A stretch of 64,000 bases of DNA from UA16 sp002292325 (GCA_943788645.1 CALSRC010000004.1:1-64000), one strand, 5' to 3'. Positions 7,928-16,801 are shown, counted from the first letter of the stretch. Notes: generated from the sequence alone by a model not told the origin. Numbers and translations: made by a program.

Positions 7928-9011
7928 CAGCCATTTCTTCGGTTTGGACCCGAATGCTCTCTTTGTGTACCTGCTCCAAGAAGGATTCGATGAATTCTGG
8001 TCCCAATCCAGCAGATTCGGCCCAGCCTCCTCGGGTTTCAAAAACCTCTTTCCATCGCTCCATCTGCAAAATGGTCATGCCATGCTCTCCTTTGTATTGA
8101 CCGATTTCTCTCGCCAAATTCATGCGGGCAGTTAACAATTCGATCACTTGTTCATCGATGGAGTCCATGCGCAGTCGCAGAGCGTCAAGGTTTTTTCGGT
8201 GAAGGGGTTCGGCAATGGTATTCCGAATCGTTAGCGACTCTATGATCTCCTCCAACCTATCCGGAGTCACTTGTTGTCCCGCGTCGCTGAGTGCCTCGTC
8301 TGGATTTGGATGACTCTCAATCATCAATCCATGCATGCCGAGGTCCATTGCTTTTTGGGCAATAGGCTGAAGCAAGTCCCTGCGACCAGCGATATGACTT
8401 GGATCACATATGATTTTCAAATCGGGCATGGCCATTTGCAGTGCAATGGCAATTTCCCACATCGGAGCATTGCGGTATTCATGCTGTCCGTATCGGCTAA
8501 AGCCACGGTGTATGGCCCAGACAGGACCGAGGGTTGCCTCTTTGATGCGTTCTATTGCGCCCAACCACAATGACAAATCTGCATGAATGGGATTTTTCAC
8601 AAAGACCGGGACATTGGTGCCACGCAATGCATCAGCGACTTCTTGGACTGCAAAGGGGCTCACCGCGGTTCGGGCTCCAATCCATAATGCGTCGATGTTC
8701 TTCGCCAGACATGCTTCTACGTGTTGCTTATTCGCGACTTCGGTTGCAACAGCAAGACCGGTCTCTTGCCTAACATCTACCAACCAATTCAGGGCTTCCG
8801 TGCCACGACCTTCAAAGCCATTGGGCCTTGTTCTGGGCTTCCAGACTCCAGCTCGGAGAAGATTGACGTTTTTGGAATGCAACTGCTTGGCCGCATCCAT
8901 TAATTGCTCAGGTGACTCTGCACTGCAAGGTCCACTGATCAAAAATGGGCGCTTCACCGCTTCAATTCGATGAGGAGAGGCAGGGCTTCCGATGATGTTC
9001 TTAGTCACCAC
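7917..9011 (-). CDS. Bifunctional DAHP synthase / chorismate mutase
   Basis: 364 residues. Residues 20-265 are a DAHP synthase of the AroA-beta/KDO8P-synthase-like type: FLISGPCSAES, RAGVWKPRTRPNGFEG, VKNPIHAD, and CDPSHIAG. Residues 270-350 are an AroQ-type chorismate mutase helical domain (LDALRLRMDSIDEQVIELL, REIGQYK). The enzyme condenses erythrose-4-phosphate and PEP at the entry of the shikimate pathway; in such fusions the mutase domain often serves as a feedback sensor for prephenate. The start is GTG at 9011 (a second GTG follows directly), four bases after a perfect TATCTTTG -7 element, so the mRNA is probably leaderless. Other shikimate genes in the window (aroK, aroQ) are not linked. 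Confidence 0.95.
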   Translation of the reverse strand: MVTKNIIGSPASPHRIEAVKRPFLISGPCSAESPEQLMDAAKQLHSKNVNLLRAGVWKPRTRPNGFEGRGTEALNWLVDVRQETGLAVATEVANKQHVEACLAKNIDALWIGARTAVSPFAVQEVADALRGTNVPVFVKNPIHADLSLWLGAIERIKEATLGPVWAIHRGFSRYGQHEYRNAPMWEIAIALQMAMPDLKIICDPSHIAGRRDLLQPIAQKAMDLGMHGLMIESHPNPDEALSDAGQQVTPDRLEEIIESLTIRNTIAEPLHRKNLDALRLRMDSIDEQVIELLTARMNLAREIGQYKGEHGMTILQMERWKEVFETRGGWAESAGLGPEFIESFLEQVHKESIRVQTEEMAEKK

Positions 9012-9015
9012 TCTT

Positions 9016-9023
9016 CAAAGATA
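9016..9023 (-). promoter_or_regulatory. -7 promoter element of DAHP synthase gene
   Basis: The minus strand reads TATCTTTG, a perfect TAnnTTTG, ending four bases before the GTG start at 9011. There is essentially no room for a 5' leader. Confidence 0.6.
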
Positions 9024-9180
9024 CGTCTCGATGTGCTGTGAAAGGACGCATTGTTTGATGAATGGCATTGGTGGGTTTGGCCTGAACGCAGAGCGCAATA
9101 AAAAAGCCTTAGACGGCGTGAAGAGCTGTGTGGTGGAATTTGAGGTCAAATAAGATGGCAAGAAGGGGATTCACTCCAAC

Positions 9181-9215
9181 AAAAAAGACTCCTTTGGCGA
9201 TAAAGAAGCCTTTTT
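9181..9215 (-). terminator. Terminator of the tRNA cluster
   Basis: On the minus strand AAAAAGGCTTCTTT pairs with AAAGGAGTCTTTTT (14-bp stem, two wobble positions, six-base loop) and ends in a T run. It lies a few bases beyond the 3' end of tRNA-Leu(CAG). Confidence 0.75.
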
Positions 9216-9218
9216 GAG

Positions 9219-9300
9219 TACCCGGAACTGGATTCGAACCAGCACGCCCTAAGGCACAGCCTTCTGAGGACTGCGCGTCTACCAATTTCGCCACCCGGGT
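9219..9300 (-). tRNA. tRNA-Leu (anticodon CAG)
   Basis: An 82-base cloverleaf: acceptor ACCCGGG/TCCGGGT with discriminator A, D-loop AATTGGTAGAC, anticodon loop CTCAGAA (CAG), a long class II variable arm, and T-loop TTCGAAT. The long variable arm and anticodon fix leucine. The 3' CCA is not encoded. Confidence 0.95.
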
Positions 9301-9308
9301 GGGTGTAG

Positions 9309-9392
9309 TGCCCAGAGCGGGACTCGAACCCGCACGCCCTAACGGACACATGGCCCTCAACCATGCCTGTCTACCAATTTCAGCACCTGGGC
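9309..9392 (-). tRNA. tRNA-Leu (anticodon GAG)
   Basis: An 84-base class II tRNA: acceptor GCCCAGG/TCTGGGC with discriminator A, anticodon loop TTGAGGG (GAG), long variable arm, and T-loop TTCGAGT. It lies eight bases upstream of the second leucine tRNA in transcription order. CCA is not encoded. Confidence 0.95.
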
Positions 9393-9399
9393 AGTGCAT

Positions 9400-9424
9400 A
9401 AAAAAGGGTGCCTTCGACACCCTC
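9400..9424 (-). terminator. Hairpin with T run between tRNA-Lys and tRNA-Leu(GAG)
   Basis: The minus strand reads AGGGTG, a seven-base loop, CACCCT and then six T. It sits six bases after tRNA-Lys and seven bases before tRNA-Leu(GAG), so it would terminate or attenuate transcription inside the cluster. Confidence 0.65.
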
Positions 9425-9430
9425 TAATCG

Positions 9431-9504
9431 TAACCCCTCTGGGACTCGAACCCAGGACCCTCTCATTAAAAGTGAGATGCTCTAACCAGCTGAGCTAAGG
9501 AGTC
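9431..9504 (-). tRNA. tRNA-Lys (anticodon TTT)
   Basis: A 74-base cloverleaf: acceptor GACTCCT/AGGGGTT with discriminator A, D-arm GCTCAGCTGGTTAGAGC, anticodon stem TCTCA/TGAGA around CTTTTAA (TTT), and T-loop TTCGAGT. It is the promoter-proximal gene of the cluster. CCA is not encoded. Confidence 0.97.
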
Positions 9505-9524
9505 AATTCCCACGTTTGGGGGGG

Positions 9525-9532
9525 CAAAGATA
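9525..9532 (-). promoter_or_regulatory. -7 promoter element of the tRNA cluster
   Basis: The minus strand reads TATCTTTG (perfect TAnnTTTG), 20 bases upstream of the tRNA-Lys 5' end. This leaves a short leader for RNase P to remove. Confidence 0.6.
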
Positions 9533-9733
9533 GACAGATTTTTTATCTGAAGGCGAGTCGAGCAAAAAAAGTCGATGATAATCCTCTGCGATTAAAAAAC
9601 AAGTAGATCCACTCTTGCAACCTTCACTCGATTTGACTTGTCTATCTTGCAGTCGCAAACATCGGGTTGAGTCGGTATAACTTCGTGGCCCGTCATGCTG
9701 TGTAAACAAGGAAAAACCACAATTAGCCATCCA

Positions 9734-12112
9734 ATGATCCGATTCATTTCATCGATGCCTCTCTTGTTGATTGCCACGTTTTGGTCGTCCCATATGCAAG
9801 GCCAAGAGATTGCCATATCCAATACGGAGCTCACTACTTGTGAGGGTTTTTTGGTCGATACCGGGCTCAGTGCCGGTGATTACGGTCCCAATGAGGACAT
9901 TACCATGACGATATGTCCCGAGGCTCCGGAGGTCATTGTTACATTGTATTGGGCCCTAGCCAATTTAGGACCGGGGGATATTCTGGAAATATTTGACGGC
10001 CCTGATTCATCGTTTCCACTCATTGGCACTTACATCGAATACGATGCGCAAGGGTTGGAGATTTATGCTACGGAAGATAATCCAGGAGGATGCCTCACCT
10101 TGCACTTCACGAGCGATGCATCAGGGGAAGGGAGTTTTGTTGCCGAAATGAGCTGCGGTTACCCGTGCGAACGTCCTTTTGCAGTAGTAGAAAGTGGAGA
10201 AGCGCTCCCTCATTTGGCATGTCCAGGAGAGGAGATTACGTTCGATGCCTCAGGGTCAACAGCGGCTGAGAATTTTGAAATTGTGTCGTGGGAGTGGGAT
10301 TTTGGAGATGACAATACATCCAGTACAGGACCAATTGTCACGCATTCCTTCGCCAATCCTGGGGCGTATAAAGTGCAACTTGATGTGGCGGATAACAATG
10401 TGACCGAGGACGACCCGGACGGGTGCTCGAACAACAACCTTGTGGACCATCTGGTTTTAGTTTCTACGGATCCGGATTGGACGGGGACTTCATTGGATGC
10501 GACCATTTGCTCCGGTCAGTTGTTCGATTTGGAAGGAGTGGTTCAGGGTGTGACGTACGATTCAGAACCCACAGGAGATTTTGGTGGAGGATTGTTCATT
10601 CCCGATGATCAATCACAATGTTTCAATGCAGATTTAACCTTTACGGCTTTTTCTCCAGGCGCGACGATCGAAAACGCGAATTCCGATATCGTTGACTTTT
10701 TCATCAACTTCGAACACAGTTTCATGGGTGATTTGACGGTTACCTTCATTTGTCCAAACGGACAGAGCATGGCCGTGCATCAGCAAGGTGGAGGCGGAAC
10801 CAATTTAGGAATTCCGGATCAGGCTGATGGAACAGGGCCTGGAACAGGCTGGGATTACTATTGGTCACCGACTGCGACGAACGGCACATGGGCAGAGAAT
10901 CCCACTGGACAATTGCCGGCAGGAACCTATGAGTCCGCTCAGCCCTTTACGTTATTAGAAGGGTGTCCATTGAATGGAACATGGGAAATTGAAGTTTGCG
11001 ACAGCTGGGGAGCGGACGATGGCTACATTTTTGATTGGACGATCCATTTCAACCCGGAGTTATATCCAGAGCCCATTGTATTCACTCCGGTATTCGGCAC
11101 CGATTGCGAAAGTTCTTCTTGGTCAGGGCCGAATATTTATGATGAAAGTGACGATTGCAATGATGTCACAATCGTAGCGGTTGATACCGGCACCTACACA
11201 TACACTGCGACAAATGACTTTGGCTGCACCTACAGCACGGATGTGGAGGTTACCGTGGTGCCAGGACCTGAAGTTGAAGTGGCAGAGCCCGAAGGATATT
11301 GTGGATCCCCCGTTTCTCTATTTGGTGATGTCTTGAACACAGAGGCGGGCTTCACTTACACCTACGATTGGACACCTGCTGGATTGGTCACAGGCAATGG
11401 TGCAGACGTTACAGTGGATGGACTTACACAAGACACGGTGATGACGTTAACCGTTTCTGTTACCGGTGGAGACTTGGATAATTGCGAAGTTGCTCAAAAT
11501 GTGGAAATTGACTTTATTCCCCCTCCAACAGGAGTCAATGGTGAAGGGCTTGTCTGCCCAGATGATGCACTTGATTTGTTGGCATTGGACTTTTCTGCCG
11601 AAGGAACAGCGGAGAGCGATTACACGTATGAATGGACGTTTGAGGATGAGGTAGTGGGGACAAACGCCGTTTTCCAGGCTGAGTACGAAGGAGTTTATTA
11701 TGTAGAGGTGGCGATGGTCGCGCCATGTACATGGACAACAACAAGTGTTTTTTTGGTCGAAGAAGACGTTTGTGAGTTGACCATCCCCAACGTCATTAGT
11801 CCATTTGGTAATGGGCAGTGGGATGCCAAGAATGACGCATTTATGGTGTTCGGTTTGGATAGCGATCGTTACGATGGCAGCACGGTGCGCATCTATAACC
11901 GATGGGGACAGTTGATGTATACCAGCAATAATTTCGGAAAGACAGCCGGTTGGAGTCCTGGTCCTGAAGAAGCGGCAGAGGGAACGTACTATTACATTCT
12001 TGGAATTGCCCGTGTAGATGCTGAATTGGTCATCAACGACGTCAATGGTCAAACCATTGACGAAGGAGATGGCTACAAGTACCTCAATGGATCCTTTACC
12101 ATCGTGCGGTAA
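9734..12112 (+). CDS. Secreted CUB/PKD protein with gliding-type C-terminal domain
   Basis: 792 residues from the ATG at 9734, which begins a clean signal peptide (MIRFISSMPLLLIATFW...QGQ); 13 further in-frame residues upstream are less likely. The order is: a CUB-like domain (about residues 30-135), a PKD domain (SWEWDFGDDNTSS...HSFANPGAYKV), a proprotein-convertase-P-like beta domain ending TWEIEVCDSWGADDGYIFDW, Ig-like segments, and a C-terminal gliding-motility-type domain (NVISPFGNGQWDAKNDAF, YNRWGQLMY). These C-terminal domains mark type IX secretion cargo that is displayed on the cell surface. No catalytic domain is seen, so an adhesive role is likely. The helicase gene starts 15 bases downstream. 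Confidence 0.88.
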   Translation: MIRFISSMPLLLIATFWSSHMQGQEIAISNTELTTCEGFLVDTGLSAGDYGPNEDITMTICPEAPEVIVTLYWALANLGPGDILEIFDGPDSSFPLIGTYIEYDAQGLEIYATEDNPGGCLTLHFTSDASGEGSFVAEMSCGYPCERPFAVVESGEALPHLACPGEEITFDASGSTAAENFEIVSWEWDFGDDNTSSTGPIVTHSFANPGAYKVQLDVADNNVTEDDPDGCSNNNLVDHLVLVSTDPDWTGTSLDATICSGQLFDLEGVVQGVTYDSEPTGDFGGGLFIPDDQSQCFNADLTFTAFSPGATIENANSDIVDFFINFEHSFMGDLTVTFICPNGQSMAVHQQGGGGTNLGIPDQADGTGPGTGWDYYWSPTATNGTWAENPTGQLPAGTYESAQPFTLLEGCPLNGTWEIEVCDSWGADDGYIFDWTIHFNPELYPEPIVFTPVFGTDCESSSWSGPNIYDESDDCNDVTIVAVDTGTYTYTATNDFGCTYSTDVEVTVVPGPEVEVAEPEGYCGSPVSLFGDVLNTEAGFTYTYDWTPAGLVTGNGADVTVDGLTQDTVMTLTVSVTGGDLDNCEVAQNVEIDFIPPPTGVNGEGLVCPDDALDLLALDFSAEGTAESDYTYEWTFEDEVVGTNAVFQAEYEGVYYVEVAMVAPCTWTTTSVFLVEEDVCELTIPNVISPFGNGQWDAKNDAFMVFGLDSDRYDGSTVRIYNRWGQLMYTSNNFGKTAGWSPGPEEAAEGTYYYILGIARVDAELVINDVNGQTIDEGDGYKYLNGSFTIVR

Positions 12113-12127
12113 CTGGGGTCAGTGGGA

Positions 12128-14116
12128 ATGAAGGGATCGCTCGAGGAGTTAGGAGCCTTGGCTCATGCATTGATTCATGAACAGCGCGATGAGGAGCAGC
12201 GGTTAGCGGCCATTGTGGAGATGCGAAGTCTGCGGCTGCGCAAGGCCGAAGGATTGACTTGGTCTCCGGTCCATGTTCAAAAACAAGATTATACGTTCGG
12301 TGGAAGGGTTCGATTGAAATTGGAAAAAGGACCGAATGGAGGGCTGGATAATGCCTTTCGTTCTGGAACCCCGGTGCATTTCTATCAAGCAAACGAGTCG
12401 GGTCAACCCAAAGATTCCGATGCCGTTCTGCGTGGGATTGTGCGAAAAATTAGCCAGGATCACGCCGAGATTATCATAGATGGTGCACCGCTTTCGAGCG
12501 CTGAAATTCATGAGCGATGGACCCTTGATGAACGTGCGGATGACAAGTCATACAGGCTGATGGGGGCCGCACTGAATCATTGGATCAATACAGAAGACCA
12601 GAATGAACGGGCCTTTCGGGATGCGCTTCTTGGATATTCCAATGACCGATCTCCGCATAATGCGGATGATCAATCTTCTTCTAGGTCAAACGGTGATCTC
12701 GAATCCCTTGAATTTTTAGAAAGGCTCAATGATCAACAACAGCATTGGATCAGGCGGGCTGAAGGCGCCAAACAGTTCGCTGTTCTTCATGGTCCTCCGG
12801 GGACTGGCAAAACTACCACGCTGCTGGCATTCGTTAAGCGAGCGACTGATCGAGGTGAGCGGGTCCTGCTTTGTGCACCGAGCAATGCAGCGGTCGACTT
12901 ATTGGTGAAAGGATGTGTTCAGCAATCGGTTCATGTGGTGCGGTTGGGTCACCCCATGCGCATGGACGATTCGGTATTCGAATGGGGCGTCGATGCTCAA
13001 GTGGAGCGTCAAACGGACTTCAAACAGGTGAAGGCTTTCCGCAAGCGTGCAGAATTGGCTTGGAAAACGGCGAATAAATTTCACAGAAACTTTGGTGCCA
13101 CAGAACGTGCTGAGCGAAAGGCGAGCAGAACGGAAGCTCGTTCGCTTGGAGCGGAGGCTTCTGCACTCGAGACTTACATTGCCGACCGTTTGATTCGAAG
13201 CACTCCGGTGGTATGCGCCACCTTGGTCGGTTCTGCAGATCAGATTTTAGAAGGCCAAACGTTTGATTGGGTCATCATCGATGAGGCTGCTCAAGCGATG
13301 CAACCTGCGGCTTGGATTCCTATGCGAAGGGGCAAGCGCGTCATCCTCGCGGGTGATCCGCAACAACTTCCCCCGGTGGTGAAAAGTGCTCAAGCGGTCC
13401 AGGGTGGACTCGAGGTAAGTTTGTTGGAACGCGCTATGATGAAGTCACCTGCAGAGGCACTCACGATATCCAATCACATGCTCACGCATCAATACCGCAT
13501 GCATCCCGATATCATGAAGCCTGCATCCAGTCTGTTTTATAATGGACAGTTGATCGCAGCAGATTTGGCGTCCACGCATCGCTGCGATGAACAGGCCTTT
13601 CAATTCATTGATACGGCAGGTTGTGGATTTGATGAGCAGCGCATCGAAGGATCGCACAGCACCATTAATTCAGAGGAGGCGCAATTTGTCGTTGCGCGGA
13701 TGCGGGAGTTTCTCAATCAACATCCTGAAATGTCGATGGGGGTCATTGCTCCGTACCGCGCTCAGGCGGAAACGTTGGGTCGCATGTGGAAAGAACAAGC
13801 TGGTGAAAGCACGGAAGTGGAGCAGGAGAGCCGTATTACTTGCTCAACAGTGGACGCATTTCAAGGGCAAGAACGTGACATCATTGTTATTTCTTTGACG
13901 CGCAGCAACCCAACGGGAGAAATTGGTTTTTTGAAAGAGTACCGCCGAATCAATGTGGCCATGACCCGCGCGAAGCATCACTTACTCGTGATTGGTGACG
14001 GAGCAACTGTGGGGCAAGATGCATTTTTTGAATCTCTTTTAAAACATGCGGAATCTCATGGTGCCTATCGCAGCGCATGGGAGTGGATGCATGAGAGCGA
14101 TAATCCGGGATCCTAA
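12128..14116 (+). CDS. Superfamily 1 DNA/RNA helicase (UPF1/IGHMBP2-like)
   Basis: 662 residues with the motifs of SF1B helicases: Walker A HGPPGTGKTTT near residue 220, Ia CAPSNAAVD, Walker B VIIDEAAQA, III GDPQQLPPVV, IV-like THQYRMHP, V TVDAFQGQERD and VI NVAMTRAKHHL. The N-terminal 200 residues hold an OB-like segment as in IGHMBP2-type proteins. The family unwinds nucleic acid 5' to 3'; the bacterial members are uncharacterised. The ATG at 12128 is preferred over a GTG two codons earlier. The gene follows the surface protein by 15 bases but has no obvious functional link to it. Confidence 0.92.
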   Translation: MKGSLEELGALAHALIHEQRDEEQRLAAIVEMRSLRLRKAEGLTWSPVHVQKQDYTFGGRVRLKLEKGPNGGLDNAFRSGTPVHFYQANESGQPKDSDAVLRGIVRKISQDHAEIIIDGAPLSSAEIHERWTLDERADDKSYRLMGAALNHWINTEDQNERAFRDALLGYSNDRSPHNADDQSSSRSNGDLESLEFLERLNDQQQHWIRRAEGAKQFAVLHGPPGTGKTTTLLAFVKRATDRGERVLLCAPSNAAVDLLVKGCVQQSVHVVRLGHPMRMDDSVFEWGVDAQVERQTDFKQVKAFRKRAELAWKTANKFHRNFGATERAERKASRTEARSLGAEASALETYIADRLIRSTPVVCATLVGSADQILEGQTFDWVIIDEAAQAMQPAAWIPMRRGKRVILAGDPQQLPPVVKSAQAVQGGLEVSLLERAMMKSPAEALTISNHMLTHQYRMHPDIMKPASSLFYNGQLIAADLASTHRCDEQAFQFIDTAGCGFDEQRIEGSHSTINSEEAQFVVARMREFLNQHPEMSMGVIAPYRAQAETLGRMWKEQAGESTEVEQESRITCSTVDAFQGQERDIIVISLTRSNPTGEIGFLKEYRRINVAMTRAKHHLLVIGDGATVGQDAFFESLLKHAESHGAYRSAWEWMHESDNPGS

Positions 14117-14120
14117 CGGT

Positions 14121-14627
14121 TTAAACAGCTTCGTCAACTGCCTCCACCTGTTCAGATGAAGTCGCCGGAGCTCCATGCAGTGCATGCGATCCTCCTTCCT
14201 CCTCTAAGGGGAATACTTCTGTGATTTTTTGGAATGCAATGGAAGGAATGACAAACCCAACTCCGACTTTACCCATGTGTTTTCGAACTTTGTCGAAAGC
14301 ATCTCGGATGTCAATGGCTGAAAGCAATATATGCTGATAGGACTCTTTCTCTTTCCCCTTTGCTTCATCCAGACTGGTCAGTGCAATTTTGACCTTAAAC
14401 CATTGGTCCCCATCATCGAATCGGATGACTTCCACGAGGTTGGATTTGGTGATTTGGACGATTTCAAATGGTCGGATACCTTCTTGTTCGCATATTCCAG
14501 TCATTCGGGTCTCGGCCTCTGTATAATTGTACGCGTCCAGAACGAATGATTCCGTTGCCTTGACCTCCGCGCCGTCGGCATCGTGACGGACGTATTTCAC
14601 CTTGCAAGTAAACCAGTGCTTTGTCAT
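14121..14627 (-). CDS. DUF4494-type conserved hypothetical protein
   Basis: 168 residues beginning MTKHWFTCKVKY, matching the Bacteroidota family annotated as DUF4494. The start at 14627 is chosen because the family begins here and a perfect -7 element lies four bases upstream; the frame extends 27 codons further without merit. There is no signal peptide or membrane segment. The family is common and conserved in Bacteroidota, but its function is unknown. It converges with the helicase gene, four bases apart. Confidence 0.82.
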   Translation of the reverse strand: MTKHWFTCKVKYVRHDADGAEVKATESFVLDAYNYTEAETRMTGICEQEGIRPFEIVQITKSNLVEVIRFDDGDQWFKVKIALTSLDEAKGKEKESYQHILLSAIDIRDAFDKVRKHMGKVGVGFVIPSIAFQKITEVFPLEEEGGSHALHGAPATSSEQVEAVDEAV

Positions 14628-14631
14628 AGTG

Positions 14632-14639
14632 CAAAAATA
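14632..14639 (-). promoter_or_regulatory. -7 promoter element of the DUF4494 gene
   Basis: The minus strand reads TATTTTTG (perfect TAnnTTTG), ending four bases before the ATG at 14627. This is the same spacing as at the add, smpB, pyrD and DAHP synthase starts. Confidence 0.55.
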
Positions 14640-14768
14640 AGCGGTGCATCGGGGCTCTGAGGAGGCAGGTGGTCTGGATTCGATGAACATTTCATTCACA
14701 ACGTACACTCAAAAACTTCACATGACGGGGCAACTTGAATTGCTTGGAAGATGTAAATTCATACGCAG

Positions 14769-15419
14769 ATGCTGGATGATTACAGACATAAAGGACAACG
14801 TCGGCGAATGCTGATGGAATTGAAGGAAGTGGGAATTCAAGACGATGCTGTCCTGGCTGCTATGGACAACGTACCGCGCCACTTTTTTTTGTCATCTGCT
14901 TTTGAGCAGTTCGCGTACCAAAACAAAGCCTTCCAAATCGGGTCGGGCCAAACCATCAGCAAGCCTCATACGGTGGCCCGTCAAACTGAGTTGCTTCAAT
15001 TGGAATCAGGTGCCAAAGTCTTGGAGATCGGCACCGGCAGTGGCTACCAATGCGCTGTGCTTTGTGCGATGGGGTACAAGGTATACTCCATCGAGCGACA
15101 GCGCTTGCTGTATGACAAGGCCGGTCCGTTATTGAAGAAGATGGGATTCAAACCCGACCTTTTTTATGGCGATGGCTACAAGGGCAAGTCCGTCTTTGCT
15201 CCGTTCGATGGTATCATTGTGACCTGCGGAGCACCCGAGATCCCAGAGGCCTTGTTGATGCAGCTGGCATTGGGTGGGCGTTTGATCATCCCTGTTGGCG
15301 AAGGCGATAAGCAGCGGATGTTTTCTTACACGCGAGAGGGGGAAAAAGAATTCAGCCGACAAGAGCACGGTGAATTTGCTTTTGTACCCATGCTCGCTTC
15401 GCGGGCTCAGGATAAATAA
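14769..15419 (+). CDS. pcm: Protein-L-isoaspartate O-methyltransferase
   Basis: 216 residues. The enzyme methylates L-isoaspartyl residues in aged proteins using S-adenosylmethionine. Visible motifs are VPRHFFL, the GSGQTISKPHTVARQTELL segment, the SAM-binding EIGTGSGYQCAVL, and GDGYKG further on, all in family order. The length is typical. The gene is divergent from the DUF4494 gene and convergent with the Sua5-type gene. No perfect -7 element is seen; TAAATTCA seven bases upstream is a weak candidate. Confidence 0.95.
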   Translation: MLDDYRHKGQRRRMLMELKEVGIQDDAVLAAMDNVPRHFFLSSAFEQFAYQNKAFQIGSGQTISKPHTVARQTELLQLESGAKVLEIGTGSGYQCAVLCAMGYKVYSIERQRLLYDKAGPLLKKMGFKPDLFYGDGYKGKSVFAPFDGIIVTCGAPEIPEALLMQLALGGRLIIPVGEGDKQRMFSYTREGEKEFSRQEHGEFAFVPMLASRAQDK

Positions 15420-15450
15420 AACGGATTCCATCGAACCACGGTTGTTTCCG

Positions 15451-16071
15451 TTAGATCAGCCCTTCCAATTTTCCTAACCCCTCCCTCACAACTTCAAGGT
15501 TTGCTTTCGTGCAATCAATGACGGTCGAGGCATCCAATGTTCCATATCCACCGTGGATCACTCCATCAATTCGGGTTCCAAATCGTTCGCAGATCAATTC
15601 GGGGTCTGTGGTGTATTCGACCACTTCATCCTCATCCCGCACGGAGCTTACGACCAGAGGACGCCCTAACTCCTGGACCAATTCCCGGAGTATGGAATTG
15701 TCCGGAACTCGAATGCCAATTTCCTTTCGTTTTCCGATGAACCATTTGGGAATGTTATTGCTGGCAGGAACGATGAAGGTATAAGGTCCTGGTAGGGCCT
15801 TTTTCATCATCTTGAAAACGGAGTTACTCAAAGGCCGAGAATGGGCAGAAAGTTGACTCAAGTCAGCGCAAGCGATACTGAACTGGGCTTGCTTTAGCGG
15901 AATTCCTTTCAAACGAGCCATGCGTTCCAATCCCTTTGCTGATCCTAGAACACAAGCAAAACTGTAAACCGTATCAGTCGGAATGACCCAAACGGCGTCC
16001 TGATTTAATTGCGCTGCGGCCTGCCGGATACGACGCTCATCCGGATTTTCCGGGTGAATCCGCAGCAACAT
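15451..16071 (-). CDS. L-threonylcarbamoyladenylate synthase (Sua5/YciO/YrdC family)
   Basis: 206 residues from the ATG at 16071. The family makes threonylcarbamoyl-AMP for the t6A modification of ANN-decoding tRNAs. VIPTDTVYSF, KGIPLKQAQFSI, LPGPYTFIVPAS, RVPDNSILREL and PLVVSSV match the YrdC domain in order. The frame is open 42 codons further upstream, but that part overlaps the transaldolase gene. The ATG overlaps the transaldolase stop by one base (TAATG), indicating coupled translation. The YciO branch, whose tRNA role is less certain, is an alternative. Confidence 0.9.
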   Translation of the reverse strand: MLLRIHPENPDERRIRQAAAQLNQDAVWVIPTDTVYSFACVLGSAKGLERMARLKGIPLKQAQFSIACADLSQLSAHSRPLSNSVFKMMKKALPGPYTFIVPASNNIPKWFIGKRKEIGIRVPDNSILRELVQELGRPLVVSSVRDEDEVVEYTTDPELICERFGTRIDGVIHGGYGTLDASTVIDCTKANLEVVREGLGKLEGLI

Positions 16072-16727
16072 TAAGCCTTGGCCTTGGCATGGTCTGCCAA
16101 AAACTGAGCGAGACCGTTGTCGGTCAATGGATGCTTGAGCAATCCTTTCATGGCACTGAGTGGTCCGGTCATGATATCGGCACCAATTTCCGCGCATTCG
16201 ATGATGTGCATCGTGTGGCGAACACTTGCTGCGAGGATTTCAGTCCCGAAGTCATAGTTGTCATAGATGACCCGAATTTTTTCAATCAGTTGCAATCCGT
16301 CTGAACTGATGTCATCAATGCGACCTACAAATGGACTCACGTAAGATGCGCCAGCTTTCGCTGCGAGCAACGCTTGTCCGGGTGAAAAGATCAGGGTGCA
16401 ATTCGTTCGAATGCCGTTGTCTGTGAACCAACGGATGGCGCGGATGCCATTCTCAATAGCGGGTACCTTGACGACAATGTTGGGGTGCAGGGCCGCTAAC
16501 TCTTGTCCTTCCGCGATCATGCCTTCAAAGTCCGTTGCAATCACTTCGGCACTTACATCGCCGTCAACGATTTCGCAGATAGCCTGGTAATGCGCCTTGA
16601 CTGCTGCATCTCCGGTGATGCCTTCTTTGGCCATGAGCGATGGATTGGTGGTTACACCATCCAAAACGCCGAGGGCTTCTGCTTCCCGAATTTGTTCGAG
16701 GTTAGCTGTATCAATGAAAAATTTCAT
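16071..16727 (-). CDS. Fructose-6-phosphate aldolase / small transaldolase (TalC family)
   Basis: 218 residues starting MKFFIDTANL, the standard start of this short transaldolase family. VTTNPSLMAKEG, the Schiff-base Lys in VVKVP, GIRTNCTLIFS, and YVSPFVGRIDD are present. Members act either as transaldolases or as fructose-6-phosphate aldolases; sequence alone does not settle this. The ATG at 16727 is preferred over an in-frame ATG 11 codons upstream because of the family start and a -7 element four bases before it. It is first in a two-gene unit with the Sua5-type gene. Confidence 0.93.
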   Translation of the reverse strand: MKFFIDTANLEQIREAEALGVLDGVTTNPSLMAKEGITGDAAVKAHYQAICEIVDGDVSAEVIATDFEGMIAEGQELAALHPNIVVKVPAIENGIRAIRWFTDNGIRTNCTLIFSPGQALLAAKAGASYVSPFVGRIDDISSDGLQLIEKIRVIYDNYDFGTEILAASVRHTMHIIECAEIGADIMTGPLSAMKGLLKHPLTDNGLAQFLADHAKAKA

Positions 16728-16731
16728 GCCG

Positions 16732-16760
16732 CGAAAGTAGGAAATTAGATGGTGTTGCAA
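16732..16760 (-). promoter_or_regulatory. Promoter of the transaldolase gene
   Basis: On the minus strand TTG (16760-16758) is followed after 18 bases by TACTTTCG (16739-16732), 7 of 8 to TAnnTTTG, ending four bases before the ATG. The TTG is half of the palindrome TTGCAA shared with the divergent gene. Confidence 0.6.
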
Positions 16761-16785
16761 CGAATCTAATCTCCACGTATCTTGT
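16755..16785 (+). promoter_or_regulatory. Promoter of the DksA/TraR-type gene
   Basis: TTG at 16755-16757 (within the palindrome TTGCAA) is followed after 20 bases by TATCTTGT at 16778-16785, an imperfect -7 element. The start codon lies 16 bases further. Confidence 0.45.
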
Positions 16786-16801
16786 TAGAAAGCACTGAGC
16801 C

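Noticed and set aside
9109..9420. Open frames on the minus strand across 9109-9420
   Set aside because: They run through two leucine tRNA genes; the apparent protein GGEIGRRA-type text is tRNA sequence translated.
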